Part shown: one piece after another, positions 1 through 7,939 of the stretch
How the letters are laid out: every line of letters starts with the position of its first letter
Numbering within the stretch: the first letter of the stretch is position 1
Source: JBBQNJ01 sp038329845
GTDB taxonomy: Bacteria > Planctomycetota > Phycisphaerae > Tepidisphaerales > Tepidisphaeraceae
NCBI GenBank assembly: GCA_038329845.1
Contig: JBBQNJ010000031.1
Coordinates: 1 to 49,497 of the forward strand
Reading direction: 5' to 3'
DNA length: 49,497 nt
Position numbers and translations under genes: made by a program
The notes under the pieces: generated by a model
Database searches by the model: none
The model's input: only the letters and a program-made list of their open reading frames with translations
What the model was told of the DNA's origin: nothing

Positions 1-2
1 TC

Positions 3-86
3 CAGACCATCAAGCGTTTGCTCATGAACGCCTGGGCGAACAAAGCTCCGGGCCTGCTGACCGGCGCGCCGACCGATTCATCGTAA
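3..86 (+). CDS. C-terminal end of an unidentified protein (partial)
   Basis: An open frame enters from the left edge and ends at a TAA at 84-86, leaving 27 codons. The residues include the stretches TIKRLLMNAWANK and GLLTGAPTDSS. Nothing in so short a tail identifies a family. The other two forward frames either stop almost at once or run into the inverted repeat at 134-181, which makes this frame the most plausible one. Whether it is a real gene end is uncertain. Confidence 0.35.
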   Translation, partial: QTIKRLLMNAWANKAPGLLTGAPTDSS

Positions 87-133
87 TCCCGCCGGGGGCG
101 GTAAACAGTTACGGATGCGGGGGGGATAAAAGG

Positions 134-181
134 GGACATCCCACATTTGCGTTGCGCGGAGGCGCATAATGTGGGATGTCC
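134..181. repeat. REP-like inverted repeat (GGACATCCCACATT family)
   Basis: The 14-bp arm GGACATCCCACATT (134-147) is perfectly repeated in inverse orientation at 168-181, around a 20-nt loop that itself holds TGCG/CGCA and GCGC pairs. The left arm is preceded by AAAAGG. The outer GGGGACATCC block recurs in the inverted repeats at 30853-30961 and 48177-48272, suggesting related mobile palindromes. It lies between an unidentified gene end and the DUF2726 gene, so it could also act as a transcription stop. Confidence 0.75.
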
Positions 182-307
182 ACTTTCCCTTTTTCCCCGA
201 GACCGCCGGGTTGAACTTCCCCCCGCGAGTCTCGCCGACGCTATGGCAGCCACCCCGATTCTTTCCGCGTCCCCCGCCCCGAAGCGCCGGTCAATTCTCA
301 TATTAGA

Positions 308-955
308 TCAGGAGAGGATGCGCCCGGCAATCTGCGCCGCCAACTCGATCGGGTCATACGCCTGCTGTGCCGGCACGCGGTAGATCGGCACCCCGCCAGC
401 CGCCAGCACTTCGTCCTTGAATCGATCCCGCTCAGTCTGCTCCGCCGAGGCATGCGACCGGTCATCCAGTTCGATCGCCAGCAACGGGGCCGTCGTCTTC
501 GGATCGCAGAGCACGAAGTCGAGGTGATATCCGCGAATCTTGTTAAACCAGTACCTCTCAGACCGAACGCCCGATGGCGCACTCACCACGTCTTGCAGAC
601 GCACCTTGCAGAAAATCCGATACTTCCCATGCACCGCCTGATAAAGCGGATACCAAAACGCTCGCTCGCCCTTGCTGATCAGATGCGGCCGCCGCCGATA
701 CGGCAACGGCTGCACCGAAAGCCCCGCCTCCGCCCCACCCACACGCTGTGCAACCGGTGGCAACGGCGGCGGCTCACTCACCTTCGCCTTCCCCCGCTCC
801 GCAAGACGCCCCACTACCCACCTGATCCCCCGCACCGCCGCGACACCAATCCGATACAACGCCTCAAAAAGCCGCGGCTCGTCATTGGCGTGGCGATAAG
901 TCGGCTTCGGCCAACGCCGTTTGGAGCGATAGGATTTGTTGCGGCGATAGGCCAT
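308..955 (-). CDS. DUF2726 family protein (restriction-endonuclease-like fold)
   Basis: Predicted 215-residue protein. After a basic start (MAYRRNKSYRSKRRW) and a Pro-rich linker comes a DUF2726-type core: ISKGERAFWYPLYQ, then KVRLQDVV, then LDFVLCD followed about ten residues later by LLAIELDDRSH, and a C-terminal PIYRVPAQQAY. The D...ExD arrangement fits a PD-(D/E)XK-like nuclease core, as proposed for the family; activity is inferred only. The frame stays open upstream to 1033, but those 26 codons run through the palindrome at 1017-1034, so the ATG at 955 is preferred. It stands alone in a patch of mobile-element debris, which fits an accessory, possibly transferred gene. No partner gene suggests a substrate. 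Confidence 0.75.
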   Translation of the reverse strand: MAYRRNKSYRSKRRWPKPTYRHANDEPRLFEALYRIGVAAVRGIRWVVGRLAERGKAKVSEPPPLPPVAQRVGGAEAGLSVQPLPYRRRPHLISKGERAFWYPLYQAVHGKYRIFCKVRLQDVVSAPSGVRSERYWFNKIRGYHLDFVLCDPKTTAPLLAIELDDRSHASAEQTERDRFKDEVLAAGGVPIYRVPAQQAYDPIELAAQIAGRILS

Positions 956-1016
956 GCCAAGTCTCTCTAAACGCGGAAGGTGCGCTTCACCCCACTGTTC
1001 CCCCATGCGAAAAATC

Positions 1017-1034
1017 GGTGGGTTGAAACCCACC
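1017..1034. repeat. Short perfect palindrome GGTGGGTT-GA-AACCCACC
   Basis: Two 8-bp arms (1017-1024 and 1027-1034) are separated by two bases and followed by CTACCC. It sits just upstream of the DUF2726 start and would encode spurious residues (GFNPPIF) if the longer start were used. It resembles dispersed REP-type palindromes but has no second copy in this window. Confidence 0.6.
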
Positions 1035-1112
1035 CTACCCGTTACGCCACCCGCCCTACGGGCATGGGGTAATCAAAAGGTGCCGGTGACACGGGCCGAA
1101 ACGTACTTTGGT

Positions 1113-1391
1113 TCAGGTTGAGATTCCGAGCTCCTTTAGCCGATCGCCCGACCACGCGTTCCCGCCTGCAAAGCCCTTGCGGAGGAGTACAACACCCTTG
1201 GCCCGATCTTTCGCGAGCCCGCCCTGGCCTTGAACATACGCCCAGCCGAGTGAACCCATGCCGCCCGCATGTCCCGAAGCGGCGGCCTTGCGATACCAGC
1301 GGACGGCTTCGGCTTCATCCTTCTCCACTCCTCGGCCGTTCGCGCACATCACGCCGAGGTTAACCCGCGCAGTAGAGGGGTCAGGAATCAA
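1113..1391 (-). pseudogene. 5'-truncated Sel1-like repeat protein
   Basis: About 88 residues carry two Sel1-like units: VNLGVMCANGRGVEKDEAEAV followed by RWYRKAAASGHAG, then a second unit with LGWAYVQGQG and a degenerate end. Sel1 proteins normally have a signal peptide and many such 36-residue units. Here the frame begins abruptly at a TTG inside the REP motif at 1377-1392, which is also the stop of the RAYT remnant next door. The simplest reading is that a Sel1 gene lost its 5' part when the RAYT/REP unit inserted. Expression is unlikely because no start or ribosome-binding site is visible. Confidence 0.65.
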
Positions 1392-1392
1392 T
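1377..1392 (+). repeat. REP element GGGGTCAGGAATCAAT
   Basis: This 16-bp motif matches, in inverse orientation, the TTTGATCCCTGACCC motif at about 1697-1711 and 1979-1993. It supplies the TGA stop of RAYT remnant A (read as ATTGATTCCTGA on the minus strand) and lies at the exact junction with the Sel1 fragment. It therefore marks one end of a REP-RAYT-REP unit. Confidence 0.65.
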
Positions 1393-1644
1393 AGCGGCCT
1401 CCTCCACCAGTTTCAGTGGCCGGCCACGGGACCGCAAGGTCGGTTGCAGGCCCAGGTCCTCCACCACCTGCTTTTGCCAGTCATCATCCCCAAACGGACA
1501 GCCCCGGTTCAAACTGCGGCCAATCGCCTCCCGCTCGAACGCCGCGTAGTCCTCTTGCTTGTGGAAGATCGTCTGCCGGCCCACACCCCGGTTGATGACG
1601 TGGAAGACCATGCCAGAAGGGGTATGACGCCGCTGCCGGGACAT
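1381..1644 (-). pseudogene. RAYT transposase remnant A (internal deletion)
   Basis: An 87-codon frame joins the N-terminus of a REP-associated tyrosine transposase (TPSGMVFHVINRGVGR, then FHKQEDYAAFE, residues 1-37) directly to its C-terminus (IGRSLNRGCPFGDDDWQK ... LRSRGRPLK). Against the intact RAYT at 8931-9617, the missing centre covers the MPNHWH metal-binding motif and the YIERNP tyrosine motif, so the product cannot be catalytic. The C-terminal block aligns with LRLSIVRGRPFGSQSW and QPRGRPRK of the intact copy. The frame has survived the deletion, which could be chance. Its stop codon comes from the REP at 1377-1392. Confidence 0.8.
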
Positions 1645-1719
1645 GGCGGTAAATTACCCACTACGATGCAACCGATCAAAGCCGACAACCTCAGTGTTTG
1701 ATCCCTGACCCGTTTTCCC
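1530..1719. repeat. Direct repeat, copy 1 (RAYT 5' end plus upstream REP)
   Basis: About 190 bp covering the first ~38 codons of RAYT remnant A and its leader, ending in the REP motif TTTGATCCCTGACCCGTTTT. It matches 1813-2001 at over 90% identity by eye, with one single-base length difference. The two copies are offset by about 283 bp. Confidence 0.9.
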
Positions 1720-1926
1720 TGCCTGCGGCCAAAACACGAAGTGCCAGTGATTGGGCATCCGGCAGTATGAAAGGATGCGACTCGGCAGCCGATGCCAGGC
1801 TTCGTCCAAAACCCGCTCGAACGCCGCGTAGTCCTCTTGCTTGTGGAAGATCGTCTGCCGGCCCACGCCACGGTTGATGACGTGGAATACCATGCCAGAA
1901 GGTGTATGACGCCGCTGCCGTGGCAT
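1720..1926 (-). pseudogene. RAYT transposase remnant B (3'-truncated)
   Basis: The frame starts with the ATG at 1926 and encodes about 69 RAYT residues, including TPSGMVFHVINRGVGR and the histidine motif MPNHWHFVFWP. It then runs into the REP that begins copy 1 of the direct repeat; from there to 1654 the frame encodes only repeat sequence. The C-terminal half with the catalytic tyrosine is absent, so it is inactive. Its first 37 codons are nearly identical to remnant A, which makes remnant A plus B a product of duplication or repeated insertion at the same REP. Confidence 0.8.
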
Positions 1927-2001
1927 GGCGCTAAGTTACCAGCTACGATGCACCACATCAAAGCCGACAACCTCAGTTTTTGATCCCTGACCCGTTTTCC
2001 C
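1813..2001. repeat. Direct repeat, copy 2 (RAYT 5' end plus upstream REP)
   Basis: Second copy of the ~190-bp unit, carrying the 5' end of RAYT remnant B and the leader down to TTTTTGATCCCTGACCCG. It is followed by a short echo of its own end (CCGTTTTCCCCAT). The differences from copy 1 are scattered point changes, so the duplication is not brand new. Confidence 0.9.
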
Positions 2002-2122
2002 CATCCGTTTTCCCCATCATTATACTATTTTACACGCTCCCCCAAAATTTGGGCACGCCCGTTTGCGCTGCTCGAGAATCCGCGCGTTGACCGCGATGGG
2101 GCACCGGTCTACAACCGGCAGT

Positions 2123-3232
2123 ATGACTCGGCTGACTTATGAGCAGGCGGGGGTGGACTACGGGACGCTGGATTCGTTCAAGCGGGCCTGCCAGCGCCAC
2201 GCCGCGCAGACCGCCGGGGAGTTGGCCAAATCGGGCTACCGCGAAGTGCCGGGGGTACGCGGCGAATCGGCCTATCTGGTCGAGATGGCGGATGCGTTTC
2301 TGGCCCATGTGGAAGAGGGGCTGGGGACAAAGAATCTCGTCGCCGACGCCATGCGGCAACTCACCGGCGAGGATTACTACCAGGCGATCGGGATCGACAC
2401 GGTGGCCACGATCGTCAATGACCTGGTGACGCTGGGGGCGATGCCGATTTCGGTGGCGATGCACGCGGCGGTCGGGGATTCGAGCTGGTTCAGCGACGCC
2501 GAGCGCGCCGAGGCCCTGGCCGAGGGGTTTGCCCAGGGATGCCGCCGCGCCGGGGCGGTCTGGGGCGGGGGAGAGACCCCGGCGCTCAAGGGGCTGGTCT
2601 GCCCGGGAACAATCGTCCTGGCCGGCAGCGCCATCGGGCAGATTCGGCCCAAGAGCAACCGGATCGTCGGAGAACTTCAGGACGGCGACGCGATCGTGCT
2701 GCTGGGAAGCAGCGGCGTTCACACTAATGGCCTGACGCTGTGTCGGGCCGTGGCCGAGCGCCTGCCGGACGGGTATCTGTCGCGGCTGAGTGACGGGCGT
2801 CCTTACGGCCAGGCGCTGCTCGATCCGAGCGTGATCTACGTCGATTTCGTCCGCGAATGCCAGCGGCAGGGCGTGATGCTTCGATACACTTCGCACATCA
2901 CCGGCCACGGCTGGCGCAAGCTCATGCGGCTGGAAGAGCCATTCGTCTATGTCATCGATGATCCACGGGTGCAATGCCAGCCGCCGATTTTCGAGTTTAT
3001 TCACCAATCCGCGGCACTGGATCTGACCGAAGCGTATGCGACGTTCAACATGGGGGCGGGATTCGCCGCTTATGTGCGCCCCGCCGACGCCGACCGCTGC
3101 GTCACGGCGGCCGAGCAGTCGGGATATAGCGCCTGGCGTGCCGGCCGGGTGATCAAACAGGGCCCGCGCAAGGCCGTGGAGATCCCTTCGTTGAACATCG
3201 TCTTCGAAGGCGAAACCTTGCGGGTGCGCTAG
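2123..3232 (+). CDS. purM: Phosphoribosylformylglycinamidine cyclo-ligase (AIR synthase, PurM family)
   Basis: Predicted 369-residue cytosolic enzyme of purine synthesis, which closes formylglycinamidine ribotide to AIR using ATP. Hallmarks in order: YEQAGVDYGTLD at the N-terminus, GTKNLVAD, AIGIDTVATIVNDLVTLGA (the PurM IGxD...NDL block), WGGGETPAL, GSSGVHTNGLTLCR, HITGHGWRKLMR and the C-terminal FNMGAGF. The ATG at 2123 is chosen because it begins just before the family N-terminus; an in-frame ATG at 2063 adds 20 unrelated residues. It is slightly longer than the usual ~345 residues. No other purine gene is nearby. A PurM-like paralogue of the HypE/ThiL/SelD superfamily is the alternative, but the FNMG and HITG motifs favour PurM. 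Confidence 0.82.
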   Translation: MTRLTYEQAGVDYGTLDSFKRACQRHAAQTAGELAKSGYREVPGVRGESAYLVEMADAFLAHVEEGLGTKNLVADAMRQLTGEDYYQAIGIDTVATIVNDLVTLGAMPISVAMHAAVGDSSWFSDAERAEALAEGFAQGCRRAGAVWGGGETPALKGLVCPGTIVLAGSAIGQIRPKSNRIVGELQDGDAIVLLGSSGVHTNGLTLCRAVAERLPDGYLSRLSDGRPYGQALLDPSVIYVDFVRECQRQGVMLRYTSHITGHGWRKLMRLEEPFVYVIDDPRVQCQPPIFEFIHQSAALDLTEAYATFNMGAGFAAYVRPADADRCVTAAEQSGYSAWRAGRVIKQGPRKAVEIPSLNIVFEGETLRVR

Positions 3233-3322
3233 GCGGCACGGGCGCTGCGGTGGAAATTGCGGGCCGGGGACGGGACAATCGGGTGATGCGACGATCGCGG
3301 CGAAGGCGCCGAGGATCGCGCG

Positions 3323-3700
3323 ATGGATGAACCTTTCATTTTCAGAGGCGTGATGGACTACTTCCGACACAAAATCGAGGATTCGGTCAACGTGATCGAG
3401 ATGACCTTGCCCGGGTCCATCGACGCGGTGGACTTCGACAAGATCAATGAGAACCTGCTGCGGCTGCTGGACGCGACCGAGGGAAATCGCTGGATCATTG
3501 ACCTGAGCAGCGTGGATTACCTCGGCAGCGCCATGCTGGGTCTGATGGTCAACATGCGGCAACAGGTCAAGCAAAAAGGGGGAAAGTTGGCGCTCTGCTG
3601 TCTGAGCGACCGCCTTCAGCAGATTTTTGCCGCCTGCTGCATGGAGAGGCTGTTCACGCTCTGCAAGAGCCGGCCTGAGGGGCACAAGGCGGTGAAGTGA
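3323..3700 (+). CDS. STAS-domain anti-sigma factor antagonist
   Basis: A 125-residue single-domain protein. IEMTLPGSIDAVDFDKINENL and RWIIDLSSVDYLGSAMLGLMV match the STAS fold of SpoIIAA/RsbV-type antagonists, which bind a switch kinase and release a sigma factor. The serine in YLGSAMLG sits where the regulatory phosphoserine lies in this family; phosphorylation is inferred. GAGGA about 10 bp before the ATG at 3323 supports this start; ATG 3353 would also leave a full domain. Four cysteines in a short stretch (CCLSD..., ACCME) are a small oddity. No kinase, phosphatase or sigma factor lies in the window, so the partner is unknown. Confidence 0.8.
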   Translation: MDEPFIFRGVMDYFRHKIEDSVNVIEMTLPGSIDAVDFDKINENLLRLLDATEGNRWIIDLSSVDYLGSAMLGLMVNMRQQVKQKGGKLALCCLSDRLQQIFAACCMERLFTLCKSRPEGHKAVK

Positions 3701-3742
3701 ATCGCCGCCGAGCGCTGCCCGACCGCTGCCCGACCGCTTGAT

Positions 3743-5086
3743 TCACACTCCCTTTCGAAATCGCACGATCGACCGAAGCGTCTTGAAAAGTCGGTCGCGC
3801 AGAAGCAACACGCGAAGCCGAAACTCAAGCCGTCCCAGCGCCACGTCGGCCGGGTCGTGGCGCAGTGCAGCCTGGGCAAAGTCAAGGGCCGCGGAATATT
3901 GGCCCTGATGTTCATGGGCGACAGCCAGATTGTGCAGCGCGATCACGTTGGCCGGGTCCAGTTCCAGCACCTGATGACACGCCTCGATCCCCTGGTCATA
4001 GCGGCCACGCTGAAACTGGGCGACGGCCAGATGTTGCACCACCTGGGGGTTGTCGGGATCGACCTGGACAAGTCGCTTGAGGCAGGCGACGGCGGCGCGA
4101 GCCTCATCGAGGTCCATCAAGGCGCGGGCCAGGTCCATCAACACATCCGGATCATCCGGCCGCAGCAGCAACTCCTCTCGCAAAAGCCGTCTGGCTCGTG
4201 TCCGATCGCTTTTGCGTAGATAAAGACGTCCCAACTCGAGCCGCGCGGCCGGGTGCGTCGGATCCAGTTGCAACGCCTTGCCGATCGACTCGATCGCCGC
4301 ATCCACCTGAGCTTCGGCGGCGAGCCAGCGTCCGAGCCGAAAATATCCGGCGGGATTCTCCGGCTCGAGTTCGACGGCGCGGCGGAATTTTTCCCCCGCT
4401 TCGTCCAGGCAGTTCATATCGAGCAGTAATTCGCCCAGGTCCAGCAGGATTCGGGCGCTGCCGGGATCCTGCCGCAGCGCCAGCAGGTAATGAAGGCGCG
4501 ACTGTTCCAATTCTCGTTTTCCGCGCAGCGCCTCGGCGATTCGCAGATGCAGTTCCGGAAGTGAATCGTCCAGGTCCAATGCCTTTCGCCAGCAGAACAG
4601 GGCCTTGTCGTACAACCCGCGGGCGTAGAGCGAGCAGCCGATGTTATAGAAACAGGTCGGACACTGATCCTTGTAGAGCCGGGCGAGGTAGAACATCTGC
4701 TCGGCCTGCTCGTGGTCGCCCAGCTCGGTATAGCTGAGGATTCGATTGCAATAGGACGGCTCGAACGATGGATCGGTCTTTTCGGCGCGGTGATACACCT
4801 CGATGGCGTCGGCGAACCGACCGGCCCGATGCAGGTCCACGCCCAGGTGGTTCATCGCCTGGATATCGGACGGCTGGAGGTCCAGCGCCTGGCGATACGC
4901 CTCGATCGCCTCCTCGTAGCGATGCATTTCGTCAAGCGTCAGTCCGGCGTTGAACAACCACGCGGCGTTGTGCGGGTTGATGGCGATCGCGGCGCGAAGA
5001 TGCTCCAGGGCCTCGGGAAAACGGCGCTGCTCGAACAGCACCTGGGCCCTTTCGATACGTTGCTCGGCTTGTTGCCAGTCATTCAT
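3743..5086 (-). CDS. Tetratricopeptide repeat protein
   Basis: Predicted 447 residues made almost wholly of about twelve TPR units, recognisable by the W/L-G-Y-A-P spacing (AAWLFNAGLTLDEMHRYEEA, NHLGVDLHRAGRFADAIEVY, LHNLAVAHEHQGQYSAALDF and others). There is no signal peptide or membrane helix, so it is probably cytosolic. The last ~25 residues are basic (LRVLLLRDRLFKTLRS). A unit near residues 150-165 contains a CPTCFYNIGC cluster, unusual for TPRs and possibly metal binding. The ATG at 5086 (MNDWQQAEQ) gives the compact start; an ATG at 5122 adds 12 residues. It converges on the STAS gene and is divergent from the HEAT gene. TPRs mediate protein contacts; the partner cannot be read from the sequence. 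Confidence 0.85.
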   Translation of the reverse strand: MNDWQQAEQRIERAQVLFEQRRFPEALEHLRAAIAINPHNAAWLFNAGLTLDEMHRYEEAIEAYRQALDLQPSDIQAMNHLGVDLHRAGRFADAIEVYHRAEKTDPSFEPSYCNRILSYTELGDHEQAEQMFYLARLYKDQCPTCFYNIGCSLYARGLYDKALFCWRKALDLDDSLPELHLRIAEALRGKRELEQSRLHYLLALRQDPGSARILLDLGELLLDMNCLDEAGEKFRRAVELEPENPAGYFRLGRWLAAEAQVDAAIESIGKALQLDPTHPAARLELGRLYLRKSDRTRARRLLREELLLRPDDPDVLMDLARALMDLDEARAAVACLKRLVQVDPDNPQVVQHLAVAQFQRGRYDQGIEACHQVLELDPANVIALHNLAVAHEHQGQYSAALDFAQAALRHDPADVALGRLEFRLRVLLLRDRLFKTLRSIVRFRKGV

Positions 5087-5148
5087 GGGAAAGACCGCCT
5101 CATCAGCTCGACGGTATGGCACGCCGCGCCGGAAAACTCGGTTTTGCG

Positions 5149-5165
5149 CGTACTGTAATAGTACG
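5149..5165. promoter_or_regulatory. Small dyad CGTACT-GTAAT-AGTACG in divergent promoter region
   Basis: Perfect 6-bp arms around five bases lie about 65 bp upstream of the TPR gene start, in the divergent space before the exported HEAT gene (5087-5370). It is the only AT-rich spot nearby. It could be an operator or part of a promoter; no regulator can be assigned. Confidence 0.35.
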
Positions 5166-5370
5166 TAAGATCGCCTGGCAAGTGCGAGCGGCGGCGGCGC
5201 GTCTTTTCGTCGCGGCGGACATACGGTAAGGTGCGGTTTTCGACGATAAGAGCGATGGCGGTCATAGGCGGCGTCCGATTGAGGTCCATAGCTGAGAAAG
5301 CGCCGATCCGCGGCGGCTTAGCGAGGCGCGCTGCCCGTTGGCGCCGGCGTCAGGCGACGAAGGCGGGCTT

Positions 5371-7620
5371 GTGAAGGCATGTCGCAAGTTCAATCCATTG
5401 GCCCGGAAAACGACCGGCGCGCTGTCGCTGATGGTCGGCTTGGTGCTTTGGCACGCATGGACGACACCGGCGGTTCACGGTGAGCCAGCCAGCGCCCCCT
5501 CGGCGGCGATCGCGCGGGATATTGAACAGCTGGCGGCGGGGCTGACCGATGTCGCCACCACCGCGCATCAGCGCGAGGAAGCGGCCCTTCGACTGGTTTC
5601 GCGGGCCACGCCCGAGGCGCGAACGATTCTGCTCAATGCACTCACCGACGTGAGCAATCGCCCGGCCCAACTCGCCGTCGCCCGGGCCTTGGCATCCGAC
5701 GCTCAACCCGATCCGCGATTTATTAATCCGTTGTTCGAACGTCTCGGCGCTGACAAGGCGCTGACCGAGGCCGCCGCGGTGGCCCTGGCCAATTACAAGG
5801 GAAATCCGGAGGTACTAAATCGTCTGGCTGAGTTCGCCCTTGCCCGCAACCAGCCTGAGTCGATCCGCGTGGCCATGGTCCGGGCCATCGGCACGATGGT
5901 CGAAAAGGACGCCGCCGAGCTTTTGATCAACCTGTTGACCCGCGACGACGAGGCCGAATCGGTGCGTCGGGCCGCCGCCGAAGCGCTGATGGAGCTGACG
6001 GGACTGCGCGAATACGGATATGACTCGGCACAGTGGCAGCGATGGTGGACATTCAATCGCGGCAAACCGGCGGCGCAGTGGGCGACGGACCTTCTGAACG
6101 TGCGGGCAGCGCGATTCGACGAATTGCAGCGCCGCTACGCGGAGTTGACCGAGGAACTCACCGGCATCTTGTCCGAGCAGCATCGGTCGGCTCCCCCCGC
6201 GCAGCAGGCCGACATCCTGTTGCGATACCTGCGTAGCCCCCTGCCGTCGATTCGCCGCACCGGCGCCAAGATCGTGGCCGAGGACTTTTTCAATGGGGTC
6301 AAGACCCGCGACGATGTGCATGAGCGCCTCGTGCAATTGATCGGCGACAGCGCCGCCGACGTTCGCTTGCAGGTGATCCAGACCTTCGGGTTGATGAACG
6401 ACGACCGGGCGATCGATCCGTTGTTGACCCAATTGTCGCAGGAGCAGGACGCCGATGTTCGCGCCGAAATAGCGCGGGCGCTGGGGCCGATGAACGATCC
6501 GTCACTGCGGTCGGCGCCGGCCCTGCTCGAGCTTCTCAGCGACCCATCGTCCCGGGTGGCCGAGGCGGCGGCGAGGTCGCTTCGAGATCTGGCCCCGCGA
6601 CTGCGAGAGCGTCAGCCCGATCGTGCCGCGGAAATCGCCGCACGGCTGATGCGCACCCTTCGCGCGCGAACCACCAGCGGGCAGGGTGTTTCGCTGCGCC
6701 GGGCGCTGATCGACGCGATGGCGCCGCTGCGCCGCGGCGAACTGCTGGCGGAGTTCATCGCACTGCTGAACCCGCGCGAGCAACCGGAAGTCCGCCGGGC
6801 CGTGCTACGGGCGATGGGAGAGCTGCGCGACCGTCGCGCCGCCGACGTGATCGCCCAGGCGTTGAACGACGACGACGCCCAGGTCCGGCTCGAGGCCGTC
6901 AACGCCCTGGGAAAAACCGCGACTTTTGAACACGCCGAGTCGCTCTATCGACTGCTTCAGCCGACGGTCGAGCCAGATGAAGCCGTGCGCATCGCCGCGT
7001 GGAACACGCTGGCGTCGCTATTCGACAGCGCCCCGCGCGAGCAGTTGGCCGGATGGCCCGATCGGTTCCGCGATGCACCGGAACGCCGATTGACGGTCTT
7101 GAAGTCGCTGGCCGGGAAGTACCTTAAAGACAAAGAGCTGGATCGGCTGGCGTTCGTGCGACAGAGCGTCGGCGAATCGTTGATGCAGCTCGGTCGCCCG
7201 GAGGAGGCGGCCCCGTATTTCAAGGAGGCCCTGGACCATTGGCGTCAGCGCGGCCAATTGATGAGCGTGCAGGCGCTGATCGCGCAGCGGATGGACGCGC
7301 TGCTGAAGGCGGGCAAGTTCGACCTCGTGGCCGACGAGGCCTCGGAATTGATCGCCGCCGATCCGTCGCAGCAGGAGATTATTGGCGCCAAGCTGCGCGA
7401 CCAGGCCGAGCGCCTGCGCGATGCGGACGATCCGGCATCGCTGCGAAATGCGCTCGAACTAATCGCCCAAACCGCGAAGATGAAGACCCCGCTCGCCGGC
7501 CGCTACGCCCAGGATCTGCGCGACATCGAGCGCCAAGTGTCGGCGCGGCTGCGGGCGCTCTCCCCGCCGACAGCGCCGGCGACCCGCGTCTCACCGCCTT
7601 CAGCGCCGGTGCCCGGGTAA
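5371..7620 (+). CDS. Exported HEAT-repeat protein
   Basis: Predicted 749 residues from a GTG at 5371. The start is chosen because it opens a clear signal peptide: basic VKACRKFNPLARK, a hydrophobic core ALSLMVGLVLWHAW, and a likely cut after VHG. The body is HEAT/PBS-type repeats with the recurring pattern of pairs such as SVRRAAAEALMEL, DVRLQVIQTFGLMNDDRAI, DVRAEIARALGPMNDPSL and QVRLEAVNALGKTATFEHAE. The last third is more TPR-like (LGRPEEAAPYFKEALDHW) and ends in a Pro-rich tail. The frame extends to a TTG at 5338, which would bury the signal peptide. It is a likely periplasmic scaffold of unknown role, a kind of protein common in planctomycetes. Confidence 0.8.
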   Translation: MKACRKFNPLARKTTGALSLMVGLVLWHAWTTPAVHGEPASAPSAAIARDIEQLAAGLTDVATTAHQREEAALRLVSRATPEARTILLNALTDVSNRPAQLAVARALASDAQPDPRFINPLFERLGADKALTEAAAVALANYKGNPEVLNRLAEFALARNQPESIRVAMVRAIGTMVEKDAAELLINLLTRDDEAESVRRAAAEALMELTGLREYGYDSAQWQRWWTFNRGKPAAQWATDLLNVRAARFDELQRRYAELTEELTGILSEQHRSAPPAQQADILLRYLRSPLPSIRRTGAKIVAEDFFNGVKTRDDVHERLVQLIGDSAADVRLQVIQTFGLMNDDRAIDPLLTQLSQEQDADVRAEIARALGPMNDPSLRSAPALLELLSDPSSRVAEAAARSLRDLAPRLRERQPDRAAEIAARLMRTLRARTTSGQGVSLRRALIDAMAPLRRGELLAEFIALLNPREQPEVRRAVLRAMGELRDRRAADVIAQALNDDDAQVRLEAVNALGKTATFEHAESLYRLLQPTVEPDEAVRIAAWNTLASLFDSAPREQLAGWPDRFRDAPERRLTVLKSLAGKYLKDKELDRLAFVRQSVGESLMQLGRPEEAAPYFKEALDHWRQRGQLMSVQALIAQRMDALLKAGKFDLVADEASELIAADPSQQEIIGAKLRDQAERLRDADDPASLRNALELIAQTAKMKTPLAGRYAQDLRDIERQVSARLRALSPPTAPATRVSPPSAPVPG

Positions 7621-7939
7621 TTTCGACGAGCGGACCGGCCGCGCGCAGACAGGGCACCGCCGTGGGTGAAGACCGTCAACTCTTAGCGCCGGGCCTGGCC
7701 GATCGTGGCCAAGCATCGAACGCAGCCGCCTCATACGGATTGTACCTGACTTCCGCCCGCTGTTCGGCGATTGTTATGCCGCTCGCGGCCATAGGTGAGT
7801 CATCCCCAACAGCTCGGAACCTGCGGGATATCCCGGCTTTCCCCAAGCGGATTGTTTCAATACCGACCGCCAGCGGTATAATTCGATCCAGACCGTGGTT
7901 GCCGAATCAGCGGTGCCCGCGAATGAAGTGTAATTCGTA
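7621..7939. other. Intergenic space without a recognisable gene
   Basis: These 319 bp lie between the convergent HEAT and dehydrogenase genes. The only structure seen is a short dyad ATACCG...CGGTAT near 7859-7878, followed by AATTCG. It could form a weak hairpin at the gene ends. No coding frame, tRNA or repeat was recognised. Confidence 0.5.

Noticed and set aside
956..1033. Upstream extension of the DUF2726 protein
   Set aside because: The 26 extra codons run through a perfect palindrome and are not family-like; ATG 955 is preferred.
2030..3685. Long minus-strand frame of 551 codons opposite purM and the STAS gene
   Set aside because: It is the antisense of two genes with clear family motifs, has no recognisable domain, and reflects high GC at third codon positions.
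5083..5289. 68-codon minus-strand frame upstream of the TPR gene
   Set aside because: No motif, overlaps the TPR start and the dyad at 5149-5165, and is rich in Arg as chance frames in GC-rich DNA are.
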